Shown: positions 14,511-22,626, counted from the first letter of the stretch. The stretch is 30,515 nt of DNA from B1Sed10-231 sp046483385 (GCA_046483385.1 JAWODG010000043.1:1-30515); one strand, 5' to 3'. Program-made: numbers and translations. The notes: generated by a model from the letters alone, not told the origin.

Positions 14511-15239
14511 ATGCGATACTTGAAGAGCGGATGGGTGTTGGTAGTCGTCCTTTTGCTGGTTGCCGGGTGCGCCCGTTACGAGCGCCGACCCATTTCCTTC
14601 CGCATGCCGTCGGAGTATCCGAACAGCGTGGAGTTGGAAGGTGCTGTGCTGGCGGCGGATGCCTGGACCGCTCGTGCGGAGGCGAAGGAGAACTTTGGCT
14701 TCGACATCATAGGCGCCCGTGTTCTGCCGATACAGGTCATAGTCAACAACCAGTCCTCCTCGGAGTTGCGAATCGTGCCCGAGCAGACGTTCCTGGTGCA
14801 GTCGGACGGCACCATGTGGGGCGTTCTGTCGGCGGACATGGCCCGGGACCGGATAGAGTCCCGCACGACCTGGGGCGAGTTGGGGCCTCGCGCCGGCCGT
14901 GGGGCGGTGCTCGGCAGCCTGGGCGGTGCCATAGTGGGGACGGCGGTAGGCGTCGTGACCGATGAGAATATCGGTTCCGCCCTGGGCAAGGGATTGGTGG
15001 TAGGCGCGGCCGGTGGGGCCGTTGTCGGCGGGGCGGACGCCCTGACCGACGAGGAGGTGGGGCGGCAAGTCGGACGTGACCTGCGCGACGCCTCGCTCCA
15101 GAACAAGGCCGTCGGCACCGGTGAACTGGGACACGGCATACTCTTCTTTCCCGCCGAAGCGGAGGGCGGCCTCCGGCTGAGACTGCGCGTGCTGCAGGTG
15201 GACAGCGGGCAGACCCACGACCTGGAGTTTGCCCTCTGA
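14511..15239 (+). CDS. Glycine-zipper lipoprotein
   Basis: A 242-aa predicted lipoprotein. The signal peptide WVLVVVLLLVAGC ends in a lipobox with Cys20 as the lipidated residue and Ala at +2, which favours the outer membrane under the E. coli rule. Residues about 68-110 (VLPIQVIVNNQSSSELRIVP) look like an Ig-like beta domain. Residues 129-176 are a glycine-zipper segment (GAVLGSLGGAIVGTAVG...GAAGGAVVGG), likely to insert in or oligomerise at a membrane, and a beta-rich tail follows. The start ATG at 14511 has AGGGG 7 nt upstream; an ATG at 14478 is less likely given the promoter. It precedes the Tad genes by 394 bp and shares the lipobox plus glycine-zipper plan with the OmpA-type lipoprotein behind them. 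Function unknown. Confidence 0.75.
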   Translation: MRYLKSGWVLVVVLLLVAGCARYERRPISFRMPSEYPNSVELEGAVLAADAWTARAEAKENFGFDIIGARVLPIQVIVNNQSSSELRIVPEQTFLVQSDGTMWGVLSADMARDRIESRTTWGELGPRAGRGAVLGSLGGAIVGTAVGVVTDENIGSALGKGLVVGAAGGAVVGGADALTDEEVGRQVGRDLRDASLQNKAVGTGELGHGILFFPAEAEGGLRLRLRVLQVDSGQTHDLEFAL

Positions 15240-15633
15240 CGCGGGCCCGGATTGCGCGGTGGGACCCGCGACTTTGCGGGAGCTGCACGAGCGTGGCGAA
15301 TTTTCCGGCTGGTTTTGCCCTTTCTTTGCAGAACGTGCCATGCGCTCTGTGCCTGCGGTGCAGCGTGGGGGCCGGCTGCGCGAGAGCACCAACTCTCGCG
15401 GGCTGGACGAGGTGTAGAATTATGAGACGACAGGTGGGCCTCGGGCGGCTGCCGCCGGGCCCCGGTGGCACGCAGACGGGTGCGATGGCGGCTGAGGCGC
15501 GCCTGAAGAGCGTCGGCATCGGTTTTGCTGCATCAAAAGGCAAGTAGCATCGTGCAGAAAATGCCGCTTCTGCCATGCCGGAGGCGTTCCGGCCTGGGTG
15601 CCGCATGACGACTCGAACGCAAGGGGTAGGGCC
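15240..15633. other. 394-bp intergenic region before tadE
   Basis: No gene. It holds hairpins at 15265-15280 (CCCGC/GCGGG), 15379-15400 (8-bp perfect stem, listed separately) and 15444-15456 (GGCGG-CTG-CCGCC), none followed by a T-run. There is a TAGAAT at 15415-15420 and a TAGCAT at 15545-15550, but neither has a convincing -35 box. No sigma-54 site fits. The Tad operon promoter is therefore unresolved. The density of hairpins in a long leader could mean a structured 5' UTR. Confidence 0.5.
15379..15400. repeat. Perfect 8-bp inverted repeat upstream of the Tad operon
   Basis: CGCGAGAG (15379-15386) and CTCTCGCG (15393-15400) flank the loop CACCAA. No U-tract follows, so it is not a simple terminator. 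It could be an operator or a leader structure. Confidence 0.45.
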
Positions 15634-16080
15634 ATGATCGGAGCAATCCGGAGGAAGGCCGACCGAGGGCGGAAGGGACAGGCCGTGGTGGAGTTCGCCC
15701 TCGTGCTTCCGGTATTCTTGCTGCTGGTTTTCGGTGCTTTGGAGTTCGGCAGGGCCTACTTCAACATGCATCTGTTGACCAACGCTGCGCGGGAAGGCGC
15801 CCGGAGGGCGTCCCTGCCCAACCAGACGCAGTCGGGGGTCGAAGACACGGTGCAGAACTTTCTGACCAACGTGGGCCTTTCCGCGGACGACTGCAGCACG
15901 GCCATAACGGTTGAGGATCAGAGCGGTAATGAGCGCACGGGCGGCCTGTCAGCCGCGATAGAGGGTGATGTGGTAACCGTAGCTGTGACCTATAACTTCG
16001 ACGTCATTGTCGGCTCGCTGCTGCCGGGTTTCTCGGGAACGGTCCCGCTGGAGGCGAGTTGCGCGTTCCGCCACGAGTAG
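15634..16080 (+). CDS. tadE: TadE-like pseudopilin
   Basis: A 148-aa TadE family protein, a minor pseudopilin-like component of Tad/Flp pilus systems. The N-terminus is basic (RRKADRGRK) and then reads G15-QAVVEF with Glu20 at +5. This is the class III prepilin site cleaved by a TadV/CpaA-type peptidase (motif G/XXXXEF), and the hydrophobic helix ALVLPVFLLLVFGALEFGRAYF follows. The remainder is a periplasmic domain with two cysteines (CSTAI and CAFRHE) that could form a disulfide. The ATG at 15634 has AAGGGG 7 nt upstream. It opens the Tad operon. No tadF/tadG-like gene and no Flp pilin gene follows in this window. Confidence 0.88.
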   Translation: MIGAIRRKADRGRKGQAVVEFALVLPVFLLLVFGALEFGRAYFNMHLLTNAAREGARRASLPNQTQSGVEDTVQNFLTNVGLSADDCSTAITVEDQSGNERTGGLSAAIEGDVVTVAVTYNFDVIVGSLLPGFSGTVPLEASCAFRHE

Positions 16081-16160
16081 AGCGGCGCGTCGGCGATATG
16101 CTGTGACGGACTTCGGCGTGAAGGGCCGTCTCCGGACGGTCCAGGGAGGTAACAACCGCT

Positions 16161-17570
16161 GTGAAAAGCAAACGCGCTGTTATATACATCGTAGCCGGCG
16201 TGGTGTGTGCGCTGGTGGCGGCCTGGGCGGCGCACAAGTATCTGTCCCAGAGCAAGCCGAGTGAGCCCCGGATCGATCGGGTCGAAATCCTGCTGGCCAT
16301 GCGGGACATTAACTTTGGGGAGACCCTGACTCTTGCCGGAGGCGAGGAGGATGCTAACGTTGCCTTTATCTCCTGGCCCAAGAACTCCGTGCCGGCCGAA
16401 GCCATCCGGGAGGAGTCCTACCTGGCCGAGGGCACGTGGCGCGCCTGGTGCGATATCGTCAAGCACGAGCCCATCCTGAAGCCCCGGATTATCAGCGACG
16501 AGCAGTTCATCCCCGAGGACATGTACCTCGAACGCGTCAAGGTGGACAAGCAGGACATCAAGACCGGAATGCTCCGCCCCGGGATGAGCGTGGACGTGCT
16601 CCAGATCGTGGACAAGAGGCCCATGGACTTCATGCGCTGCGTGAAACTCTACGCCGTGGGAAGCCTGGACAGGCTCGGCCGCCCCCTGCCGAAGAAGGAC
16701 GAAGAGATCAGCCCCAACGTCCTTCTGCTCATAAAGAAGGAACACCGGGAGGATTTCATCGGAGCCGACAAGTCCCATGAGCTCCTGCTCCGCCCCGCCG
16801 CGGGAACCCACTCGGACGGCCCGGTGCTGGTCAACGCGCTCGATAAGGAGATGGTGCGCGAGGAGGAGGCCAGGGAACTGCTGGCCGGCGCCAAGGCCTT
16901 GGCCAAAGAACAGGAGCATCAGGAAGCCCTGGAGAAGCTGAACACGATAGTCGACGAGTACGGGGATTTCACCGAGATTGCCCTCGAGGCGTCCAAGTTG
17001 GCCCGGGATGCCCGAGCCGGATTCGCCAAATCCCTGTTCGAACAGGCGGAGACGGCGCTGGACGAGCAGGAGGATTTCACCCGCACGCTGTCCCTGTTGG
17101 ACAGGATCGAGCGGGAATGTCCGGACACCGGCCTCGAGGAACAGATAGCCGCGTTGCGCACACGGGCCGAGAAGGCCCTGGAAGAGCACCGCCGGGTGGC
17201 ACGCTTTGAAGCCATGCGCCGGGAGACGCGCGACGCCATCGAGAGAGGAGACCTGCCCGCGGCAGAGCAGAAGCTGAAGGAACTCGAAAAGCTCGCCGCT
17301 GATGTGCCGCAGACCGAGGAAAGCCAACCAACACTCCAGCATGTCTGCGCCCAACTGCAGAAGGAGTTGAAAGACTCCCGCGGCAAGTACCGACTGGATC
17401 GACAGGTGGTTGAGACTTTGCTGGGTGAAGGCCAACTGGAGCGCGCACAGGATAAGGTCGAGGAGATCAGGGAGCGGTTCCCCGACCATCCGGACAACGC
17501 GTCGCTGCAGCGGTTGGTCGATCAAGCGCAGGATCCGGAACTGGAGAGTCCAGAGAACACGGCGGGGTGA
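16161..17570 (+). CDS. CpaB/RcpC-like Tad assembly protein with long helical extension
   Basis: A 469-aa inner-membrane-anchored periplasmic protein. Residues 7-27 form the membrane anchor. Residues about 39-112 are a SAF domain (VEILLAMRDINFGETLT...VAFISWP...KHEPILKPRII), and 124-215 match the RcpC/CpaB domain (KTGMLRPGMSVDVLQIV...VKLYAVGSLDRLG...PNVLLLIKKEHREDF). In Tad systems this protein links to the outer-membrane secretin. Residues about 230-460 are an added, highly charged helical region with TPR-like units (ALEKLNTIVDEYGDF, AAEQKLKELEKLA, QDKVEEIRERFPDHPDN), not part of normal CpaB proteins of about 260-300 aa. The GTG at 16161 has GGGAGGT 10 nt upstream. It lies 80 bp after tadE and 3 bp before tadZ. 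Confidence 0.82.
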   Translation: MKSKRAVIYIVAGVVCALVAAWAAHKYLSQSKPSEPRIDRVEILLAMRDINFGETLTLAGGEEDANVAFISWPKNSVPAEAIREESYLAEGTWRAWCDIVKHEPILKPRIISDEQFIPEDMYLERVKVDKQDIKTGMLRPGMSVDVLQIVDKRPMDFMRCVKLYAVGSLDRLGRPLPKKDEEISPNVLLLIKKEHREDFIGADKSHELLLRPAAGTHSDGPVLVNALDKEMVREEEARELLAGAKALAKEQEHQEALEKLNTIVDEYGDFTEIALEASKLARDARAGFAKSLFEQAETALDEQEDFTRTLSLLDRIERECPDTGLEEQIAALRTRAEKALEEHRRVARFEAMRRETRDAIERGDLPAAEQKLKELEKLAADVPQTEESQPTLQHVCAQLQKELKDSRGKYRLDRQVVETLLGEGQLERAQDKVEEIRERFPDHPDNASLQRLVDQAQDPELESPENTAG

Positions 17571-17573
17571 CAA

Positions 17574-18752
17574 ATGGCGGAAGTCAGCATATACGTTGTC
17601 CATCCGAACGAGCAGTACTGCCAGGACGTCATCAGGGCATTCCACGAGTACGACTCCGAACTCGAGACCGAAGCCATAACCGATCTGCGGGATGCACCGG
17701 TGCGCGTGCAGGAAGAGGACGCCGCCGTGGTGGTGGTCGGCGTTGACACCCCCAACGATCCCGCCCTGAAGACCATAGAGACGATAAGCAGCGGCCCGAC
17801 CGACGTCGGCATCATCGTGGTCAGCAAGGAGCCTTCCCAGCAACTGCTGGTCTCCTGCATGCGCGCCGGCAGCGACGAATTCCTGGAGTTCCCGCTGAAC
17901 ATGGAGGAGTTGGCCAAGGCGATGGGCGGGCTGCTGCGCCGCAAAGGCATCGCCGCCGACAGGGAGGGCAAAGTCGTCGCCGTCTTCAGCGCCACCGGCG
18001 GCACGGGCGTCACTACCATCGCCTGCAACGTGGCCGCCGGGGTGGCCGCCGAACTGCGCGTCAACAACGCCGCGTGCCTCATCGACATGAACCTGCAGTT
18101 CGGCGCCGTGGCCCTGACCATGGACATCCGCGAGTTCACGCATACGCTGGTGGACGCCGTTCAGGAGCATGAGCGGCTGGACGAGAACCTGCTGCGCACC
18201 TTCACCACGCAGCACTCCAGCGGCGCGTCGGTCCTGCCGGGGCCACTTTCCGTGGCCGACCTGGAGGTCATCGACGCCTGGAGCCTTCGCACCGTCATCC
18301 AGGTCTGTCGGAAAACCTATCAATACGTGGTGCTGGACATGCCCCACCTTATCGACGATTGCTCCATAGTGGGCCTGGACGAAGCCGACGAGATATTCCT
18401 CGTCTGCGATATGGTTCTGCCGGCCATCCGCAACACGATTCGCGCGTTGGAGACCTTCCTCGAACTGGACTACAAGCGAGAGAAGATAAGGTTCATCATC
18501 AACCGGTTCTATGACAGCGACCAGGTGTCTCTGGACGAGATAGTCGAGCACGTTGACCTTCCGGTTCACTGGTTGATACCGTACGCGTCGGAGTCCGTGA
18601 TAACCTCGCTGAACTCGGGCCAGACACTCGAGGAATGCGATCCGGACAGCGCCGTGGCCCTCAGCCTGACGGCGCTGGCGCAGCACACGGCCGGCGTGAA
18701 ACCGCACGTGAAGCGCAAGAAGAAGCGCGGCCTCTTCAGCTGGGCTCGATGA
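17574..18752 (+). CDS. tadZ: TadZ/CpaE-like pilus localisation ATPase
   Basis: A 392-aa MinD/ParA-superfamily protein with an N-terminal receiver-like domain (about 1-125), the CpaE/TadZ architecture, which places the Tad machine in the cell. The ATPase half begins VVAVFSATGGTGVTT (133-147). The deviant Walker A signature lysine and the P-loop lysine of KGGxxKT are replaced by Thr and Val, so nucleotide binding may be lost or altered. LIDMNLQFGAVAL (switch I-like) and YVVLDMPHLIDD (Walker B-like) are retained. The C-terminus is a basic tail, HVKRKKKRGLFSWAR, perhaps a membrane or TadA contact. The ATG at 17574 lies 3 bp after the preceding stop. No phosphoacceptor function can be asserted for the receiver-like domain. 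Confidence 0.87.
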   Translation: MAEVSIYVVHPNEQYCQDVIRAFHEYDSELETEAITDLRDAPVRVQEEDAAVVVVGVDTPNDPALKTIETISSGPTDVGIIVVSKEPSQQLLVSCMRAGSDEFLEFPLNMEELAKAMGGLLRRKGIAADREGKVVAVFSATGGTGVTTIACNVAAGVAAELRVNNAACLIDMNLQFGAVALTMDIREFTHTLVDAVQEHERLDENLLRTFTTQHSSGASVLPGPLSVADLEVIDAWSLRTVIQVCRKTYQYVVLDMPHLIDDCSIVGLDEADEIFLVCDMVLPAIRNTIRALETFLELDYKREKIRFIINRFYDSDQVSLDEIVEHVDLPVHWLIPYASESVITSLNSGQTLEECDPDSAVALSLTALAQHTAGVKPHVKRKKKRGLFSWAR

Positions 18753-18793
18753 GCCGGAGGTCCTGATGGAACTTCGCCGGGGGAGACCACGAC

Positions 18794-20230
18794 ATGGGTA
18801 GTCTGAGAGAACGAATCAAGCGGCTCCGTTCCTCCGATCAGGTCCAGGAGAAGACTCAGTCGAAGCCCGAACAGGAGGAGCAGCAGCCCAAGAAACAATC
18901 CCGCAAACCCAGGAAGCAGTCCCAGCAGCAGAAATACAGCGTCCAGAAGCAGAAGGTCTCCCTGAGCCGAGATAAGTACCAGGAACTGAAGCTCAAGATT
19001 CACAGGAAGCTTCTGGACGCGCTCGACCTTTCCATTCTCAGCGAACTGGAAGAGAACGAGGTCAAGAACCAGATACGCCAGGTCGTCGGCAAGCTGATGG
19101 ACCAGGCGGGCGTCGGTTTCAACCGCAAGGAGCGGGAGCAGTTTGTTCAGGAGATAGTGGACGAAGTCGTCGGCTTCGGGCCGTTGGAGCCGCTTCTTCA
19201 CGACAGCAGCATCAGCGACATCCTCGTCAACGGGGCCAAGCAGGTTTACGTGGAGCGGGAGGGCAAACTCTACCTGACCGACGTCGAGTTCAAAGACAAC
19301 GATCACCTGCGGCACGTCATGGACCGCATCGTATCCACCGTGGGCCGGCACATCGACGAGAGTTCACCCATGTGCGACGCCCGCCTGCCGGACGGATCGC
19401 GTGTGAACGCCGTCATACCGCCCCTCGCCGTGGACTATCCCGTCCTGTCCATCCGTAAGTTCCGGGTGGACGCGCTTTCGATGGAAGACCTGCTGAATTA
19501 CGGGACCATCACGGAAGAGATCGGACAGGTCTGCGCGGCCTTCGTCCGCGCCCGGCTGAACGTCCTCATAAGCGGCGGCACCGGCGCCGGCAAGACGACG
19601 ACCCTCAACATACTGAGCGCCTGCATAAGTCCCCGGGAACGAATCGTCACCATCGAGGACAGCGCCGAGCTTCAGCTTCAGCAGCCGCACGTTGTGCGCA
19701 TGGAGACACGACCGCCCAACATCGAGGGTAAGGGCGAGGTCACGCAGTACGATCTGTTGATCAACAGCCTTCGCATGCGGCCCGACCGAATCATTCTGGG
19801 TGAGGTGCGCGGCCGGGAGGCGCTGGACATGCTGCAGGCTATGAACACCGGCCACGACGGTTCGATGTGCACGATCCACGCCAACACGCCTCGCGACGCC
19901 CTCACCCGACTGGAAACGATGGTGGCCATGGGCGGATTCGAGCTGCCCCAGATGGCCGTACGTCAGCAGATGTCCAGCGCCCTCGACGTGATTATCCAGA
20001 TGCAGCGTCTCTCCGACGGGAGCCGCCGCATGACCTATATGGCCGAGGTGACCGGCATGGAGGGTGAGGTGGTCACGATGCAGGACATCTTCCGCTTCGA
20101 GCGCAAGGGGCTGGATGAGGACGGGAACGTCCGAGGCCAGCACGTCGCCACCGGCGTGCAGCCCCGATTTCTTGACCGCCTGCGGGCGGGTGGGATCAAT
20201 CTGCCACCGGACATCTTCATGCCGTCGTAA
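18794..20230 (+). CDS. tadA: TadA/CpaF secretion ATPase
   Basis: A 478-aa type II/IV secretion-type hexameric ATPase that powers Tad pilus assembly at the inner membrane. Residues 1-60 are an unusual, low-complexity Q/K/E-rich stretch, followed by the conserved N-terminal domain (GFGPLEPLLHDSSISDILVNG near 136-156). Walker A is SGGTGAGKTTT (about 259-269). The Asp box and TIEDSAELQLQQPHVVRMETRP follow. Walker B is RIILGEVRG (about 331-339), and the His box is TGHDGSMCTIHANTPRDAL (about 352-370). All catalytic elements are intact. The ATG at 18794 has GGGAG upstream. It is cotranscribed with tadZ (41 bp gap) and tadB. Confidence 0.95.
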   Translation: MGSLRERIKRLRSSDQVQEKTQSKPEQEEQQPKKQSRKPRKQSQQQKYSVQKQKVSLSRDKYQELKLKIHRKLLDALDLSILSELEENEVKNQIRQVVGKLMDQAGVGFNRKEREQFVQEIVDEVVGFGPLEPLLHDSSISDILVNGAKQVYVEREGKLYLTDVEFKDNDHLRHVMDRIVSTVGRHIDESSPMCDARLPDGSRVNAVIPPLAVDYPVLSIRKFRVDALSMEDLLNYGTITEEIGQVCAAFVRARLNVLISGGTGAGKTTTLNILSACISPRERIVTIEDSAELQLQQPHVVRMETRPPNIEGKGEVTQYDLLINSLRMRPDRIILGEVRGREALDMLQAMNTGHDGSMCTIHANTPRDALTRLETMVAMGGFELPQMAVRQQMSSALDVIIQMQRLSDGSRRMTYMAEVTGMEGEVVTMQDIFRFERKGLDEDGNVRGQHVATGVQPRFLDRLRAGGINLPPDIFMPS

Positions 20231-20240
20231 AACCTTCAGA

Positions 20241-20256
20241 GGCCCGTCTGCGGGCC
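20241..20256 (+). repeat. Intercistronic hairpin between tadA and tadB
   Basis: GGCCCG (20241-20246) and CGGGCC (20251-20256) form a perfect 6-bp stem with loop TCTG, ending just before the tadB Shine-Dalgarno CGGGAG (20258-20263). No U-run follows. It could set mRNA stability or the tadA:tadB ratio. Confidence 0.4.
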
Positions 20257-20271
20257 CCGGGAGTTCAAACC

Positions 20272-21297
20272 ATGGGAACCGACATAGCGGTCATCGCCCT
20301 GATTTTCTTCTCCGTCCTGTTCGCCTTCTTCGGCGTCTGGCTGCTGGTGAGCCAGCGGGGCACCTCGCGGGACAGAGTCGCCGACCGCCTGCGCGGCGTG
20401 CGGCAGGTGAAACGCTACGAGTTGGGCGATGCCCTGGCGGAGACGAAGGAAAGGGAACAGCAGAAGAAGCAGAGGCGCAAGGAGGCGCTTCGACAGAAGG
20501 CCTACAGCGACATCCCGGTCCTGGACGATGCGTTGCAGAAGACCACGTGGGCCGAGCGCCTCAACTCCATGCTCATCCAGGCACAGATTCCCATTTCCGT
20601 CACCTTCTTCGTTGCGATGTGCGGCGGATTGGTTGCGCTGGGTATATTGGTCAGCGTCCTGTGGCGCCAGACGTTCGACCCGTTGCTGGCCCTGCTGTTT
20701 GGCGTCCTGCTGGGTGGCGCTCCGCCCGCTTATGTGTTCATCCGGGTCAAGCGCCGCATAAAGAAGTTCAACGATCAGCTTCCCGACGCGCTGGACCTGA
20801 TGTCCAGCAGCGTCAAGAGCGGGCAGTCGCTGAACGCCGCCATACAGAACGTGGCCGACGAGATGCCCGACCCCGTGAGCGACGAGTTCCGCATTCTGTC
20901 GGACGAGTTGACTTTCGGCGTCAGCTTCAGTGACGCGCTGCGACACTTGATGGAGCGCGTGAACACGAGCGACGTCAGGTTCTTCGCCACGGCTCTGATG
21001 ATCCAAAAGGAGACGGGCGGCAACCTGTCCGAGGTGCTCGACGGACTTCAGGAGACCATACGGGAGAGGTTCCGCATTCTCGGTCAAGTGAAGACGCTGA
21101 CGGCGCAGGGAAAGCTGAGCGGGCTGATCGTGGGCCTGCTGCCCATCGGTCTCTGCCTGGTCATCTACATGGCCAACCCGGAGTACATGAGCCAGCTTTT
21201 CACCACCTCCATCGGCAGAAAGATGCTGGCGGGGGGAGTCGGCCTGCAGTTGATCGGCGTGTTCCTGATCTACCGAATCGTGCAGATAAAGGTGTAA
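20272..21297 (+). CDS. tadB: TadB platform protein (T2SSF domain)
   Basis: A 341-aa polytopic inner-membrane protein, homologous to type II secretion GspF, that forms the rotor/platform under the Tad pilus with TadC. Membrane helices lie near 4-26, 100-120, 122-142, 284-304 and 316-336. The T2SSF domain (about 165-290) carries DALDLMSSSVKSGQSLNAAI and FATALMIQKETGGNLSEVL, both typical. The ATG at 20272 has CGGGAG 8 nt upstream. A basic/Q-K-rich cytoplasmic stretch (about 40-75) follows helix 1. It is separated from tadA by a hairpin and from tadC by 3 bp. Confidence 0.92.
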   Translation: MGTDIAVIALIFFSVLFAFFGVWLLVSQRGTSRDRVADRLRGVRQVKRYELGDALAETKEREQQKKQRRKEALRQKAYSDIPVLDDALQKTTWAERLNSMLIQAQIPISVTFFVAMCGGLVALGILVSVLWRQTFDPLLALLFGVLLGGAPPAYVFIRVKRRIKKFNDQLPDALDLMSSSVKSGQSLNAAIQNVADEMPDPVSDEFRILSDELTFGVSFSDALRHLMERVNTSDVRFFATALMIQKETGGNLSEVLDGLQETIRERFRILGQVKTLTAQGKLSGLIVGLLPIGLCLVIYMANPEYMSQLFTTSIGRKMLAGGVGLQLIGVFLIYRIVQIKV

Positions 21298-21300
21298 GCC

Positions 21301-22278
21301 ATGAGTGGCGGCAACATCATTGTACTGATCGGAGTCTTCGGCGGCGTTGTGGGCGTGTTCGTGCTGCTCGCTCTGGTGATGGAGAAGTCGTCCAAAGGCA
21401 AAACATCCGACCGCCTGTCCGGAGGCAAGAAGGGGCAGTCGTCCTCGAAGGCGGACCTCAAGAAGAGCAGTTCCAAGCGCAGGAAGAAGCAGTGGGACGA
21501 GGATAACCCGCCCTTGCCGCTCAAACTGTTCCGTCATCTCTCAAAGCTCTGGACGTTCGGGCGCTCCTCCCACAGCCGCGTGCAGGAGTTGCTCGTGCAC
21601 GGGGGCATAAGGGAGAAGGGGGCGGTGGAGATATTCCTCGGCGCCAAGCTGGCGCTTACCCTGGCCCTGCCCTCGGCAGTGGTCGCATTCCTGATGTGGC
21701 AGGCAAAGGCCACGGGGCAGTCGCCGGACATGCAGAATCTCTTCCTCTATGGCGCGATTGGGGCCGTGCTCGGACTGATGGTGCCCAATATATGGCTTCG
21801 CCGCAAAGCAGGGAACCGGATCGAAGCCATCCGTCTGTCCCTGCCGGACGCGCTGGATTTGCTGATCGTCTGCGTGGAGTCGGGCCTCAGCCTCGACGCA
21901 GCACTTGTGCGCATCAGCCGGGAACTCTCCGACGTGGCCCCCGAACTGTGTGAGGAGCTGGCCCTGCTCAACCTGGAGATATCCGCGGGAAAACCGCGGG
22001 ACGAATGTCTCCGACACCTGGCCCTTCGCAGTGGATGCGAGGAGGTGGAGTCCCTGACGGCCCGCATAAATCAGGCGGCCAAGTTCGGCACGAACCTCGG
22101 CGATTCGCTGCGCATACACTCCGACACCCTCCGCCGCAAACGGCGGCAAGAGGCCGAGGAGCGGGCGGCCAAAACCACCGTCAAGCTGCTGTTCCCCCTC
22201 ATCTTCTTCATCTTCCCCGCCGTCTTCGTGGTCATCCTCGGCCCGGCCGTGCCGCAGGTCATAGCGGAGTTGTTCTGA
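21301..22278 (+). CDS. tadC: TadC platform protein (T2SSF domain)
   Basis: A 325-aa second GspF-like inner-membrane platform protein. Helix 1 is near 5-24, followed by a very basic cytoplasmic segment (KGKTSDRLSGGKKG..., about 30-70). A helix pair lies near 108-165, the T2SSF domain (about 180-290) contains SLPDALDLLIVCVESGLSLDAALVRI and NQAAKFGTNLGDSL, and the C-terminal helix is near 298-322. The gene starts 3 bp after tadB, so translation is probably coupled. It is the last gene of the operon, and a terminator lies 95 bp downstream. Confidence 0.92.
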   Translation: MSGGNIIVLIGVFGGVVGVFVLLALVMEKSSKGKTSDRLSGGKKGQSSSKADLKKSSSKRRKKQWDEDNPPLPLKLFRHLSKLWTFGRSSHSRVQELLVHGGIREKGAVEIFLGAKLALTLALPSAVVAFLMWQAKATGQSPDMQNLFLYGAIGAVLGLMVPNIWLRRKAGNRIEAIRLSLPDALDLLIVCVESGLSLDAALVRISRELSDVAPELCEELALLNLEISAGKPRDECLRHLALRSGCEEVESLTARINQAAKFGTNLGDSLRIHSDTLRRKRRQEAEERAAKTTVKLLFPLIFFIFPAVFVVILGPAVPQVIAELF

Positions 22279-22372
22279 GCATCCTCCTTGCTGCGTCCGC
22301 TGCCGCGGTCCGGATTGCTTCTGCGGGGGGCCTGGGCCCGGCTTCCCAGCGCCTGTTGCGGTCAGGGGGGCC

Positions 22373-22408
22373 CCGCCCGCCGCACCGGATCGAGGGCGGA
22401 GTTTTTTT
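22373..22408 (+). terminator. Terminator of the Tad operon
   Basis: The stem CCGCCC (22373-22378) / GGGCGG (22394-22399), with a 15-nt loop, is followed by AG and seven T residues (22402-22408). Confidence 0.6.
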
Positions 22409-22596
22409 CCGGTCTGCTTTTCCTCGACGTCCCGCTCTACCGGGGCGCATCCCGCCACGAGTCATACCGGAACTGTCACGCCGTAAAACGTTTATATGTA
22501 GAGGCTTCCGGCCTCCGAACGGCGGTTGCTTTCGGGCTGACTCACCCTTCCGCACACCATGATCGACCCTTTGGCGGGGGCAGGCGGCGGCACGCC

Positions 22597-22626
22597 TTGA
22601 AAGTCCGTTCGGGGTTTCCGTAGAGT
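22597..22626 (+). promoter_or_regulatory. Promoter of the OmpA-family lipoprotein gene
   Basis: TTGAAA (22597-22602) and TAGAGT (22621-22626) are separated by 18 bp. The leader would be about 37 nt, with AAAGGGG (22656-22662) as the ribosome site. Confidence 0.5.

Noticed and set aside
15379..15400. Intrinsic terminator for the lipoprotein gene at 14511
   Set aside because: The stem is perfect but no T-run follows, and it lies 140 bp after the stop codon.
15460..15490. Possible sigma-54 site starting TGGCACG upstream of tadE
   Set aside because: The GG and GC elements do not have the required 10-bp spacing.
15990..18707. 905-codon open frame on the minus strand, opposite the cpaB and tadZ genes
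   Set aside because: It is antisense to two genes with clear domain homology. Its composition is a mirror of their codon pattern in GC-rich DNA and it shows no domain of its own.
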